Source: Dongia_B sp035539215
GTDB taxonomy: Bacteria; Pseudomonadota; Alphaproteobacteria; Dongiales; Dongiaceae
Direction of reading: 5' to 3'
Length of the DNA stretch: 64,000 nt
Assembly (NCBI GenBank): GCA_035539215.1
Contig: DATLIX010000058.1
Span: 1-64,000, forward strand
Shown: positions 25,165-34,446 of the stretch, in pieces
Position numbering within the stretch: the first letter of the stretch is position 1
Layout of the letters: every line of letters starts with the position of its first letter
Translations under genes and position numbers: made by a program
Notes under the pieces: model-generated
Database searches by the model: none
The model's input: the letters and a program-made list of their open reading frames with translations, nothing else
What the model was told of the DNA's origin: nothing

Positions 25165-25312
25165 GATCTGAGCGCATGTAGTGGCGGTGCCCCATATGAT
25201 CGCAGGCAGGGCTCTTTGACAAGCGATCTCGGCCAAGCGATCTCCCGGCAGGGCGCTCTCGGGCCAGGGTGATCTCCCGGCAGCGGGAGCTGGCGGCGCG
25301 GCGATCCGACTG

Positions 25313-26215
25313 TCAGGGGGTGACGAGACGCAGGCGGCCGCCGCGGCGGCTGGCATCCAGCGTTTCCAGGCGCTCCTGAAAGAAGCTGATCAGCGTTGCT
25401 TTCAACGCCGTCTTGCCGCGCTCCAGCCCGAACACCGTCAATTCGACATCTTCCAGATCGGGAAAGCCGTCCTCCTCGGTGAGGACGCGCAATTCCGGCG
25501 GCAATGAACTCTCTGCGATAGCGGAAATGCCGAGCCCGGCCCGCACGGCGGCGACCACGCCATTGACGCTGTCGCTGGTATAGACGATGCGCCAGGCCCG
25601 GTCGCGCGCCTGCAATGCCTCGACCGCCCGGCTGCGAAAGATGCAGGGCGCCGGCAGCACGCAAAGCGGCAGGACACCGGCGGCGTCGAGATCGAAGCCG
25701 CGGCTGCAGGCCCAGACGAGGGCCTCGCGGCGCAGTACCTGGCCGCGGGTTTCACCGTCATCGCGCTTGGCGATGGCGAGGTCGATCTCGCCTCGATCCA
25801 GCGCGGCGACCAAGGCGGCACTGCCACCGACCCGCACTTCTACGTCGACGGCAGAATAAACTTCGCGGAAGCGCGCCAGCAGGTCGGGCAGATATTCGGG
25901 CACGACATACTCGGCGACACCGAGACGCAGCGATCCGCTGGCCTCGTTCTGGGCGAAACGCTGCACCGTCTCGTCATTGAGGGCGAGAAGGCGCCGCGCA
26001 TAGGTCAGCAACAGCTCACCGTCACGGGTGAGGGCGAGGCTGCGGCTGGTGCGGATGAAGACCTGCCGGCCCAGCACCTCTTCCAGTTTGCGGATCTTGA
26101 TGCTCATGGCCGATTGGCTGCGGCCGAGCAGGCTGCCGGCCGTGGTGAAACCGCCGGTTTCGGCGATGGCAACGAAAGCCCGCAATCCTTCGAGGTCGAG
26201 ATCGGTATAGCGCAT
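25313..26215 (-). CDS. LysR-family transcriptional regulator
   Basis: 300-residue LysR regulator. The HTH (LEGLRAFVAIAETGGFTTAG, SQSAMSIKIRKLEEVLGRQV) occupies residues 8-60. The effector domain follows (SGSLRLGVAEYVVPEYLPDL, ALDRGEIDLAIAKRDDGE, VAAVRAGLGISAIAESSLP). It is divergent from the alcohol dehydrogenase gene, with a LysR-type dyad between them, the classic arrangement for a regulator and its target. The second LysR gene downstream is a distant homologue, not a recent duplicate. Effector unknown. Confidence 0.93.
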   Translation of the reverse strand: MRYTDLDLEGLRAFVAIAETGGFTTAGSLLGRSQSAMSIKIRKLEEVLGRQVFIRTSRSLALTRDGELLLTYARRLLALNDETVQRFAQNEASGSLRLGVAEYVVPEYLPDLLARFREVYSAVDVEVRVGGSAALVAALDRGEIDLAIAKRDDGETRGQVLRREALVWACSRGFDLDAAGVLPLCVLPAPCIFRSRAVEALQARDRAWRIVYTSDSVNGVVAAVRAGLGISAIAESSLPPELRVLTEEDGFPDLEDVELTVFGLERGKTALKATLISFFQERLETLDASRRGGRLRLVTP

Positions 26216-26239
26216 CTATCTATTTCAAAATGATATCGC

Positions 26240-26262
26240 AGAAATAGCAACTATGAATTTCT
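26240..26262. promoter_or_regulatory. LysR-type binding site (T-N11-A dyad)
   Basis: AGAAAT at 26240-26245 and ATTTCT at 26257-26262 form a perfect inverted repeat with exactly 11 bases between, matching the T-N11-A LysR box. It lies 25 bases upstream of the divergent LysR start and about 110 bases upstream of the alcohol dehydrogenase start, within an AT-rich stretch. Confidence 0.65.
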
Positions 26263-26369
26263 AATATTGATCGCGCCGCCTCATCTTTCAAGCGTGAGAA
26301 CCAGCGGCCCTCAACCGTTGAATGAGCTCGGCCGCTCGATGGCCCGACCTGCAAGCAAGGAGAGCGAAG

Positions 26370-27383
26370 ATGAAAGCCGTAGGATATGTGACCAGCCGCC
26401 CGATCCAGGAAGCCGGCGCCCTGCAGGATCTCGACTTGCCGAAGCCGGCGCCGGGACCGCAGGACCTGCTGGTCAAAGTGGCGGCGATCTCGGTCAATCC
26501 CGTCGACTATAAGGTGCGGAAAAGCCGCCAGGGTACGGCTGAAGCGCCGGTGGTGCTGGGCTGGGATGCCGTCGGCACGGTGGAGGCGGTCGGTTCCGCG
26601 GTTACCTCGTTCCGCCCAGGCGATGACGTTTTCTATGCGGGCGATCTCAATCGCCCCGGCAGCAATGCCGAATACCAGCTGGTGGACGCGCGGATTGTCG
26701 GCCGCAAGCCGCAGAGCCTCGATGCCTTGTCGGCGGCGGCCCTGCCGCTGACCGCCCTGACCGCCTATGAAATGCTGTTCGACCGGCTGGGCATCTCCCG
26801 GGGGGCCGGCGGCAACGGCAAGAAAGTGCTGATCATCGGCGGCGCCGGCGGCGTCGGCTCGATCGCCATCCAGCTGGCGCGGCAATTGACCGAGCTCACC
26901 GTGATAGCCACCGCGTCGCGGCCGGAAACAATCGCCTGGGTCAAGGAGCGCGGCGCGCATCACGTCATCGATCACAGCAAGCCATTGCCGGGGGAACTCG
27001 CGCGGATGGGAATCGATGTCGTCGATTATATCTTCTCCACCAATGCCAGCGACAAGCATTGGGAGGGCATCACCACCACCATCGCGCCGCAGGGCAAGGT
27101 CGGCCTGATCGACGATCCGGAACCGATCGACGTGCGGATGCTCAAACGCAAGAGCGCCTCGCTGCATTGGGAGCTGATGTATACCCGCGCGCTATACGCA
27201 ACGCCGGATATCAGCCGCCAGCACGACATCCTCAACGAGATCGCCGATCTGGTCGATAAAGGCATCATCAAGACCACGCTCGCGGAAAAATTCGGCACCA
27301 TCAATGCCGCAAATGTTACGAAGGCCCATGCCTTGCTGGAAAGCGGCAAATCGATCGGCAAGATCGTGCTCGGCGGATTTTGA
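26370..27383 (+). CDS. Zinc-type alcohol dehydrogenase-like / quinone oxidoreductase protein
   Basis: 337-residue medium-chain dehydrogenase/reductase of the zinc-binding-alcohol-dehydrogenase-like group (fungal-type/QOR2-like). The GroES-like half contains VAAISVNPVDYKVRKSRQG and VLGWDAVGTVEAVGSAV; the Rossmann half carries KKVLIIGGAGGVGSIAIQLA. Zinc ligands of classical alcohol dehydrogenases are absent, so NADPH-dependent quinone or enone reduction is more likely than alcohol oxidation. ATG at 26370 has AAGGAGAG upstream; an in-frame earlier start at 26322 is not supported. Probable target of the divergent LysR regulator. Confidence 0.9.
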   Translation: MKAVGYVTSRPIQEAGALQDLDLPKPAPGPQDLLVKVAAISVNPVDYKVRKSRQGTAEAPVVLGWDAVGTVEAVGSAVTSFRPGDDVFYAGDLNRPGSNAEYQLVDARIVGRKPQSLDALSAAALPLTALTAYEMLFDRLGISRGAGGNGKKVLIIGGAGGVGSIAIQLARQLTELTVIATASRPETIAWVKERGAHHVIDHSKPLPGELARMGIDVVDYIFSTNASDKHWEGITTTIAPQGKVGLIDDPEPIDVRMLKRKSASLHWELMYTRALYATPDISRQHDILNEIADLVDKGIIKTTLAEKFGTINAANVTKAHALLESGKSIGKIVLGGF

Positions 27384-27575
27384 AATCCGCCGTTTTGCAT
27401 GATTCCTGAGATGGCGGTGCGGGCGGCATGCGGCTCGAGGCCGTGCAACGCGGGCGGCGACGGCGATGCCATGCTATCCCGGCCTGTGCCGTTCCGCGGC
27501 GGCATCGTCAGGCTGGTGCCGCGCCGGCTCAGGCGCTAAATATCGCGGATCAATCATTGGCGGAGAGGTGCGGCG

Positions 27576-28559
27576 ATGGAAAAGCGGACATTCGGCAGGC
27601 CCGGTTGGCAGGTATCCGCAATCGGTTTCGGCGCCTGGGCCATCGGCGGCAGCTGGGGCGATGTGCCGGAGCGCGATGCCGAAGCGGCGCTAAACGAGGC
27701 GCTCGATCGCGGCGTCACCTTCATCGATACGGCGGATGTCTATGGCAATGGGCGTTCCGAGAAACTGATCGCCAAAGTGCTGGCGGCGCGCGGTCATCAA
27801 AATGTCATCGTTGCAACCAAGGCCGGCCGCAAGATTTCGCCGCATGTCTCGGCCGGTTATACGGTGGAGGCCCTGACCGGCTATATCGAGGATTCACTGT
27901 GCAATCTGCAGGTGGAACGGCTCGGTCTTCTGCAACTGCATTGCCCGCCGACCGAGGTCTACAGCCGGCCGGAAATCTTCGCCGGTCTTGATCGGCTGGT
28001 CGCCGCCGGCAAGCTGCGCGCCTACGGCGTCAGCGTCGAAAAGATCGATGAAGCCATCAAGGCGCTGGATTATCCGATCGCCAGCATTCAGATCATCTTC
28101 AACATGTTCCGCCCGCGCCCGGCGGAAAAGCTCTTCGCGCTGACCAAGGAGAAAGGGGTCGGCATCATCGCCCGTGTGCCTTTGGCGAGCGGCCTGCTGA
28201 CCGGCAAGCTGCGTGCGGATACGGTTTTCGATCCCGCCGACCACCGGCAGTTCAATCGCCATGGCGAGGCCTTCGATGTCGGCGAAACCTTTTCCGGCGT
28301 GCCTTACGATGTCGGCCTCGCCGCTGTCGAGGAGTTGCGCGCCCTGGTGCCGCCGGGTGTGACCATGGCGCAATGGGCGCTACGCTGGATCCTGATGTTC
28401 GATGCGGTGACGGCCGTGATTCCGGGCGCCAAGAATGCGAAACAAGCCGCCGACAATGTTGCTGCGGCGTCTTTGCCGCCCTTGGACGAAGCGCAGATGC
28501 GGGCGATTGCGGGGATCTATGACAAATATGTCCGCCAGCACGTGCATCAGCGCTGGTAG
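27576..28559 (+). CDS. Aldo/keto reductase
   Basis: 327-residue TIM-barrel NADPH-dependent oxidoreductase. The catalytic tetrad is visible: Asp and Tyr in FIDTADVYGNGRSEKLI, Lys in VIVATKAGRK, His in LLQLHCPP. The C-terminal cofactor region (VIPGAKNAKQAADNVAAASL) is typical. GGAGAGG precedes the ATG. It stands alone between the alcohol dehydrogenase (192 bases upstream, with no gene in the gap) and a convergent methyltransferase 14 bases downstream. Its natural carbonyl substrate cannot be inferred. Confidence 0.93.
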   Translation: MEKRTFGRPGWQVSAIGFGAWAIGGSWGDVPERDAEAALNEALDRGVTFIDTADVYGNGRSEKLIAKVLAARGHQNVIVATKAGRKISPHVSAGYTVEALTGYIEDSLCNLQVERLGLLQLHCPPTEVYSRPEIFAGLDRLVAAGKLRAYGVSVEKIDEAIKALDYPIASIQIIFNMFRPRPAEKLFALTKEKGVGIIARVPLASGLLTGKLRADTVFDPADHRQFNRHGEAFDVGETFSGVPYDVGLAAVEELRALVPPGVTMAQWALRWILMFDAVTAVIPGAKNAKQAADNVAAASLPPLDEAQMRAIAGIYDKYVRQHVHQRW

Positions 28560-28573
28560 AATACCGCCGGTGC

Positions 28574-29560
28574 CTACCAGTCGGACATCAGCTTGGCGCC
28601 GGCCTTCTTGATCGCATAGAACCGGGCCACGCGCAGCAGGCCCTGCTCCATCGCTTCCAGGCGCTTGGTCCAAAGATTGAGCTCGGCGATCACCGCGCCG
28701 GGATGCGCCTTTGCCGTGGCGAAGGTGGTCTGATCGCCTTGCGCGAAGTTCATCCAGCCCTGCAGGATCATCTTGCGATAATTCTCGGTGATATCCTCGC
28801 TGATGCGCAGGTCGAGATTGAGCTCGCCGAGGCGCTGTTCATACTGATCGGGACGCCAGAGGTCGAGCGGCGTCGCCTGAAAAGCGCGCAGCCGGGAATC
28901 GTTGGGCGAGATTCCTTCGCCCAGCACGAAATCCGTCATCGACAGCTGGCCGCGCGATTTGAGGCCCTTCTGCAGGGAGGAAAGGATGTCATATTTGCTT
29001 TCGAAGATATGCAGCGCTTCATGCGACAGGATGCAGTCAAAGCTGTTGGGCGCGACGTCGAATTCGCCGGGAACATAACGCTGGATATCGGCCTTACGAT
29101 CGAGGCCGGCAATCAGGGAAAGCTGCTTCCCGGCGCGCGACAGCTCCGCATCGCCCTCGTAACCGGTGACCCAGACGTCATATTCCTTGCTGACAACGCG
29201 TGAGGCGCCGCCCAGACCGGTACCGAAATCCATCATGCTTTTGCTGGGATCGAGCCCGAACGGCTTCACAAGGTTGAGCGCATGCGGCGGGCCACCGGGT
29301 TTATCGAAGCCGGCGCCCCAGACAAGTTGCGCAATACGGATTCGCGGGGTTTCCCAATCGGCCAGCGGCGCGACAGTCGGTGCAGCTTCCGTCTGAGGCA
29401 AGGTGAGGCTTGGTGCTCGACGCTGCCGCCGCACCTCTTCAAGTTCGGATTCGGGGAGAGCCTCATACCCTTCCCACCAGGCACGCAATCTGGCCTTGAA
29501 ACTGATCCCCGCCTTGGCCATCGACCGAAAACCCCGTTGCTGTACAGAACTCTTCTGCAT
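28574..29560 (-). CDS. SAM-dependent methyltransferase
   Basis: 328-residue class I methyltransferase with a long N-terminal helical extension (about residues 1-110). SAM motif I is SMMDFGTGLGGASRVVSKEY at about 123-142, followed by the acidic loop FDCILSHEALHIFES. The arrangement loosely resembles phosphoethanolamine or sterol-type small-molecule methyltransferases, but the substrate is not identifiable. An alternative start at 29521 would remove 13 residues; neither start has a strong ribosome site. About 260 AT-rich bases lie upstream, with two dyads, TTAGAT/ATCTAA (29685-29700) and GTCAC/GTGAC (29730-29745), which may be regulatory. Confidence 0.82.
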   Translation of the reverse strand: MQKSSVQQRGFRSMAKAGISFKARLRAWWEGYEALPESELEEVRRQRRAPSLTLPQTEAAPTVAPLADWETPRIRIAQLVWGAGFDKPGGPPHALNLVKPFGLDPSKSMMDFGTGLGGASRVVSKEYDVWVTGYEGDAELSRAGKQLSLIAGLDRKADIQRYVPGEFDVAPNSFDCILSHEALHIFESKYDILSSLQKGLKSRGQLSMTDFVLGEGISPNDSRLRAFQATPLDLWRPDQYEQRLGELNLDLRISEDITENYRKMILQGWMNFAQGDQTTFATAKAHPGAVIAELNLWTKRLEAMEQGLLRVARFYAIKKAGAKLMSDW

Positions 29561-29822
29561 CGTGACGCCGTGAACTGATTTCTGAACGGCGTGATCTTGC
29601 TGGCACGGAAGCCGCTGCCTACCCCATCAAGGCTTGGCGTTGCCATCGCAACGCAGGGTCCAAAGCGGCGAGACCCTTTGCTTATTAGATACAGATCTAA
29701 TCGAAAGTTTATAAGAAATCATTAGCTCCGTCACACCTTGGTGACAGATTTTAAATAGGATTTTAAGGGTATTCTATAGATTGCGAGCGTTTCAGGCTGG
29801 CGGCCGGCACATCATGCGATGT

Positions 29823-30524
29823 TCAGCGCAAGGCCATCTGCATTGGCTCATCCGCGTGCCAGGTCGCGGGGCGCAGGGCGGCAAGGTCGCGGCGGACTGC
29901 CATCGACGTTTCACGCAAGATCAATCGCGCGGCCTGAATCATCGTTGCCAAGGGCATGGTGCGCGCAGGCTCCGTGCGGCGATCCTGTTCCGCCGCCAGC
30001 TGCTCGGTCGAGGGCGGCACATGTACGAACCCGCAGAGCGGCGTCAGCGGCTTCTTCGCGCAAAGCGCCAGCATGTGGAACAAGGTCGCATTGCAGAGAT
30101 AGCGCCCGGCATCGTTCGATGGCCTGGCCTTGATCTGCGTCATCGCCAGGGCGGTGCAGATTTCCGTCACGGGGAATGTCGACAGGCGATAGGGCGGTCC
30201 GCCCGCATCCAGTTCGACACCTTTGATCAGCGCGCCGGCATTATCGGGCAGGGTGAAATCGGCTCGGTTGGCGGCCCGGGTTTCGATCGCGATGCCCTCG
30301 GCGTCGAGGTCCAGGCCGAAGCCGATCACCACTGCCGGATCGACCTCATCCACCAGACTCTTGAGCCGATCCCGATGGCCGTCATAGACGACCGGCATGA
30401 TCCGGCCGACGATCTGTCGGCCATCGATGCGGCTGCCGTGCAGCGCCGCCACGATATCCATGGTCGGATTACCGACGATGCCGCCGAAGGGCTCAAATCC
30501 GGTGACCAGGATTGTCTCTGACAC
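29823..30524 (-). CDS. pcp: Pyroglutamyl-peptidase I
   Basis: 233-residue cysteine peptidase (family C15) that removes N-terminal pyroglutamate from peptides in the cytoplasm. The N-terminus ETILVTGFEPFGG is diagnostic. The triad is visible: Glu in GIAIETRAANR, Cys in DAGRYLCNATLFHML, His in CGFVHVPPSTEQ. The GTG start at 30524 matches the family N-terminus; the open frame extends 37 codons upstream without homology and into the MFS gene. The upstream MFS transporter ends 73 bases before it on the same strand, so both may share a transcript. Confidence 0.9.
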   Translation of the reverse strand: MSETILVTGFEPFGGIVGNPTMDIVAALHGSRIDGRQIVGRIMPVVYDGHRDRLKSLVDEVDPAVVIGFGLDLDAEGIAIETRAANRADFTLPDNAGALIKGVELDAGGPPYRLSTFPVTEICTALAMTQIKARPSNDAGRYLCNATLFHMLALCAKKPLTPLCGFVHVPPSTEQLAAEQDRRTEPARTMPLATMIQAARLILRETSMAVRRDLAALRPATWHADEPMQMALR

Positions 30525-30597
30525 GCTCCGACTCGCAGCTCGAGTGGCATTAACCACGACAAGAGTAAGCAGGCGGGGGGCATGCTGCAAGCCGTTC

Positions 30598-32283
30598 TCA
30601 CGCCGGTTCCCGAGTCGCCGCCGCCGATTTAGCAAAATTTTTGCGTGCAGCGCTGCCGGCGCCCGCCAAACAGGCGATCACCACCCCGATCAGTGCCGCC
30701 AGGGCGATCACCGCCCAGGCTTCGTTAATCGCCATCACTAGCCCGGCCCGCTCGATCGCCGGACGAAGAAGGTCCTGGGTTGCTTGATCCGGCAGGGCGA
30801 TGGGCTTGCCGACGAAGCGGTCGGTGTCGAGCCCGACAAACCGCGCGGCGGCCGCATCACCGGCCATTAACCGGGTGACCAGGTGATGGGCTTCGACCGG
30901 CGCCCGCTGCCAGATGATCGTGTCGATCACGGCAAGGCCGATGGCGCCGCCGAGATTGCGCATGAGGTTGAAGAGGGCGCTGCCGTCGGCAATGACGGCG
31001 GGCGGCAGGCGATCGAGGGCAAGGCGCGTGGGCGGCAACAGGCAGAACATGAAGGCGATGCCGCGCACCACCTGCGGCCAGAACATCTGATCGAAGTCGC
31101 TGGCGAAGGTGGCGAAGGCGCTGAGGGCCAGCCCGCAGGTCAGGGCCAGAAAGCCGGCCAGGCTGAGGTGATAGGGGGAGAGGAAGCGACGGTCATGTTG
31201 CCGTTCCAGCCAGACCGCCACGGGAGCGATCAGCAATTGTGCGACGCCGGTGATCAGCATGACCTGGCCAATCTCGAAAGCGCTATGCAGCCGGACAAAG
31301 CCGAGAAAGACCGGCATCAGAAACGATGCGCCGAACAGGCCGATGCCGAGGATGAAACTCAGGCAACAGCCGGTGGCGTAATCCGGGCGGCGCAACAGAT
31401 GCAGATCGACGACGGGGTGATCGGCCCGCCAGCTCCGCCGGCAGAACAGCGCGCCGGGAATGGCAACGCCGAGCCAGAGCGGCAGGATCGGCCAGGCGAG
31501 CCAGCCGCGCTGCGGCGCCTCCTTGAGGGCGATCTCCAGGCAGGCGAGCGACACCGCCATCATCGCGACACTGGTCCAGTCGAGATGCCGCCACGCCGAC
31601 CAGGCGACGCGCCGCGCCGAAAAACAGAAGAACACGGCCGCGGCGGCGATCGCGGCGGGAACGATGTTGATCAGAAACAGCCAGTGCCAGGAATAGGTGT
31701 CGGTGATCCAGCCGCCGATCAGGGGTCCGATGGCGGGTGCGAGGACGGCGACGCTGCCGGCGATGCCGGTGGCCAGGGCCTGCCGCCGATCGGGGAAGAT
31801 CAGAAAGACCGCGGAGAAGACCGCCGGAATGAGGCATCCGCCGGCAAGACCCTGCAGGATGCGGCCAAGGATCAGGCTGACGAAGCCGCTGCTGGCCGCG
31901 CAAAGGGCCGAGGCGCAGGCGAAGCCGATGATTGCGCCGATACCGAGATATCTGAGACCGAATATGCGCGTCAGCCTTCCCGTCAGCGGAATGGTGATGA
32001 TTTCGGCGATCAGATAGGCCGTCTGGATCCAGCTCATCTGCGATGGCGCGATGCCGAGGCCGGACTGAATGTCGGGCAGCGAGGTGGCGACGATCTGTAT
32101 ATCGAGCACCGCCATGAACATGCCGAGGCACAGCGCTGAAAAACCGAGCCAGACGGCGAGAGCTCCGGCGGAACTCTCACTGTGCCCGATGGCTTCGATG
32201 GAAGGTTCTTCCTGCACGTCAGCACCCGCTTTCTCATGCGTCGCAATCGGTCGATCCGCGTCTCGGGTCTGTTCCGGCAACAC
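30598..32283 (-). CDS. MFS efflux transporter, DHA2 (EmrB/QacA) family
   Basis: 561-residue integral membrane protein with about 14 hydrophobic segments, the hallmark of the DHA2 drug:H+ antiporter family. After a 40-residue polar N-terminus comes FSALCLGMFMAVLDIQIVAT (motif D1, LDxxIVxxALP-like), then GRLTRIFGLRYLGIGAIIGF (motif A) and LAPAIGPLIGGWITDTYSWH (antiporter motif C). It probably exports hydrophobic compounds using the proton gradient. No periplasmic adaptor (emrA-type) lies beside it. It is divergent from the type III polyketide synthase, so export of that product is possible but unproven. The GTG start is tentative. Confidence 0.9.
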   Translation of the reverse strand: MLPEQTRDADRPIATHEKAGADVQEEPSIEAIGHSESSAGALAVWLGFSALCLGMFMAVLDIQIVATSLPDIQSGLGIAPSQMSWIQTAYLIAEIITIPLTGRLTRIFGLRYLGIGAIIGFACASALCAASSGFVSLILGRILQGLAGGCLIPAVFSAVFLIFPDRRQALATGIAGSVAVLAPAIGPLIGGWITDTYSWHWLFLINIVPAAIAAAAVFFCFSARRVAWSAWRHLDWTSVAMMAVSLACLEIALKEAPQRGWLAWPILPLWLGVAIPGALFCRRSWRADHPVVDLHLLRRPDYATGCCLSFILGIGLFGASFLMPVFLGFVRLHSAFEIGQVMLITGVAQLLIAPVAVWLERQHDRRFLSPYHLSLAGFLALTCGLALSAFATFASDFDQMFWPQVVRGIAFMFCLLPPTRLALDRLPPAVIADGSALFNLMRNLGGAIGLAVIDTIIWQRAPVEAHHLVTRLMAGDAAAARFVGLDTDRFVGKPIALPDQATQDLLRPAIERAGLVMAINEAWAVIALAALIGVVIACLAGAGSAARKNFAKSAAATREPA

Positions 32284-32574
32284 CTTTTGTAAAAGTTCCG
32301 ACAGCGAACAAGCTATTGGGGAACAGGTTATCGGGAGACATGGAGCATCACGCGCTTCACATGATCAAAGCGGCGCGCCAAGCGACAGCAGACATTCATA
32401 GGTGACCGTGCCGCCTGTGGCTTTATTCCCTGTTCGACAGAAGGTAATTTTGCGGGTCTTGTCATCGGAAATGCTACATTGAACGTGACAAAGAAATCAT
32501 CATCTTGATGCTTCACGGCCACCTTCTCGCGCCGCTTCACTGTTAACAGCTTGGTGCAAGGTTCAGTTCAAACG

Positions 32575-33705
32575 ATGACGATACAATCCACGCGAGCCGC
32601 ATTGAGGCGGCGTCCTATGCATCGCCCGCATCCGCACAGTGTCGGCGCCGCTTTCGGCATGGAACTGGCGCCGACGATCCTGTCGGTCGCCACGGCGGTG
32701 CCGCCCTTTTCATTGCGGCAGGCCGATGTGGCCGCCATCGCGCCCTTGCTTTTCGATGCGCAACGTTCCGATCTTGCGCGCCTGATGCCGGTCTTCGACC
32801 ATGCCGGAATCGAGCGCCGCCATTCCTGCGTGCCGCTTGACTGGTATCGCGTGCCGCATGGCTGGGAGGAGCGCAATCGTCTCTATCTGGAACATGCGCT
32901 CGCCTTGTTGAAGCGCGCAGCGCTGGAGGCCCTGGAACAGGCGGGGCGGCGCAAGGAGGACATCGCCAATGTGGTGACCGTCTCGACCACCGGCATTGCC
33001 ACGCCGGCGCTCGATGCGATGATCATGAATGAGCTCGGTCTGTCGCCGCATATCCGGCGCCTGCCGATCTTCGGTCTGGGCTGTGCCGGCGGCACGGTGG
33101 GCCTCAGCCATGCGGCGGATATCGCCCGCGCCCATCCGGAAGGCGATACCTTGCTGCTGATCGTCGAACTCTGCGCCCTGACTTTCCGGCAGGGCGACAT
33201 GTCGAACAGCAACATCGTCGCTTCGGCGCTGTTCGGCGACGGTGCCGCCGCCATGGTGCTGGGACGACCGGGCTCGCCGGGGCCGCGCTTGACGGCGGCC
33301 GGCATGCATACCTGGCACGATTCGCTGGACGTGATGGGCTGGCGCGTCGCCGATGACGGCCTCGGTGTGCTTTTTTCCCGCGATATTCCGACCCTGGTCC
33401 GCCAGGATATGCGCGGCGCTCTCGATGATTTCCTGGCCGAGCAGGGCCTGGCCTTTGCCGATCTCGACGGCTTCATCTGCCATCCCGGCGGCATGAAGGT
33501 GCTGGATGCGCTGGAGGACATTTTCGAGCTGCCGCGCGGCGGCATGCGCGACGCCCGCGAGGTGTTGCGTGACTTCGGCAACATGTCGGCCGTGACGGTC
33601 ATCTTCGTGCTGGAGCGACAGTTGCGGCGGGGTATAGGCGGGCGGCATCTGATCTCGGCGCTGGGGCCGGGTTTCTCGGCCGGCTTCCAGCTGCTGGAGG
33701 TGTGA
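32575..33705 (+). CDS. Type III polyketide synthase (alkylpyrone/alkylresorcinol-type)
   Basis: 376-residue chalcone/stilbene synthase-fold enzyme that condenses a fatty acyl starter with malonyl-CoA units. The catalytic triad is complete: Cys170 in IFGLGCAGGTVGLSHA, His303 in GFICHPGGMK and Asn336 in RDFGNMSAVTV. The C-terminal ALGPGFSAGFQLLEV is the family GFGPG-like loop. The extended N-terminus (about 28 residues before MELAPTILSV) is arginine-rich, and a shorter start at 32659 is possible. The ICMT-like methyltransferase starts directly at its stop codon, the same pairing as Bacillus BpsA-BpsB, so an O-methylated alkylpyrone is the likely product. Confidence 0.93.
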   Translation: MTIQSTRAALRRRPMHRPHPHSVGAAFGMELAPTILSVATAVPPFSLRQADVAAIAPLLFDAQRSDLARLMPVFDHAGIERRHSCVPLDWYRVPHGWEERNRLYLEHALALLKRAALEALEQAGRRKEDIANVVTVSTTGIATPALDAMIMNELGLSPHIRRLPIFGLGCAGGTVGLSHAADIARAHPEGDTLLLIVELCALTFRQGDMSNSNIVASALFGDGAAAMVLGRPGSPGPRLTAAGMHTWHDSLDVMGWRVADDGLGVLFSRDIPTLVRQDMRGALDDFLAEQGLAFADLDGFICHPGGMKVLDALEDIFELPRGGMRDAREVLRDFGNMSAVTVIFVLERQLRRGIGGRHLISALGPGFSAGFQLLEV

Positions 33706-34266
33706 GTGCCCGCGACGGCCGGCGCCATCTTGATCCCGCTGCTGCTGCTGTTCGTCACCCTGCAGCGCCTGCTGGAACTGGCGATCGCCCGGCGCAATAC
33801 GCGTCGCCTGCTGGCGGCCGGCGGCTATGAGATCGGCCGGCGGCATTATCCGCTGCTGATGGTGCTGCATAGTCTCTGGCTGCTCACCCTGTGGTTCTGG
33901 TGGCTCGACGGCCGCGCCGTCTGGATTCCGGCGGCGGGGCTCGCTTATATCCTGCTCCAGCCTCTGCGTTTCTGGGTCATGGCCAGCCTCGGGCGCTTCT
34001 GGACGACCCGGATCATCGTCGTGCCCGACGCCCCGCTGGTGCGCCGCGGCCCCTATCGCTTCTTGCGTCACCCCAATTACCTTATTGTCGTCATGGAAAT
34101 GGCCATGCTGCCGTTGGCCTTGGGGAGCTGGCCCCTGGCGCTTATTTTTTCGCTCGCCAATGCCGCGGTGCTGCATCTGCGTCTGCGGGTCGAGGTGGCA
34201 AGCCTTGACCGGCGCCGGCAGGAATCTTCGCGGGAATCTTCTCTGCCCGACCGCCCGGGGGCCTGA
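33706..34266 (+). CDS. Isoprenylcysteine carboxyl methyltransferase (ICMT)-family membrane enzyme
   Basis: 186-residue membrane methyltransferase with four to five hydrophobic segments. The family SAM-binding signature is present as LVRRGPYRFLRHPNYLIVVM at about 109-128, followed by EMAMLPLALGSW. The GTG start immediately follows the polyketide synthase stop, so translation is coupled. In Bacillus subtilis the analogous pair makes alkylpyrones and their methyl ethers (BpsA, BpsB), so this protein most likely O-methylates the polyketide. The C-terminal tail is Arg/Ser-rich. Prokaryotes lack the prenyl-protein substrates of eukaryotic ICMT, which supports a small-molecule target. Confidence 0.88.
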   Translation: MPATAGAILIPLLLLFVTLQRLLELAIARRNTRRLLAAGGYEIGRRHYPLLMVLHSLWLLTLWFWWLDGRAVWIPAAGLAYILLQPLRFWVMASLGRFWTTRIIVVPDAPLVRRGPYRFLRHPNYLIVVMEMAMLPLALGSWPLALIFSLANAAVLHLRLRVEVASLDRRRQESSRESSLPDRPGA

Positions 34267-34446
34267 CGCCATTCTCGGTCGATCCCCTTCTTCCGCTCTT
34301 TGCCGGACCGCTCTTTCTCGACAATATCCCCAGGTATAGGCTCTTGCGGAACACGGCCGAGGCGCTAGTGTTATAGGCGGTGCAGTCGCACCGTTCGATC
34401 TCCTCCCACGACCGGCCGCAAAAAAAAGCTCATCAGGGGAAAAACC

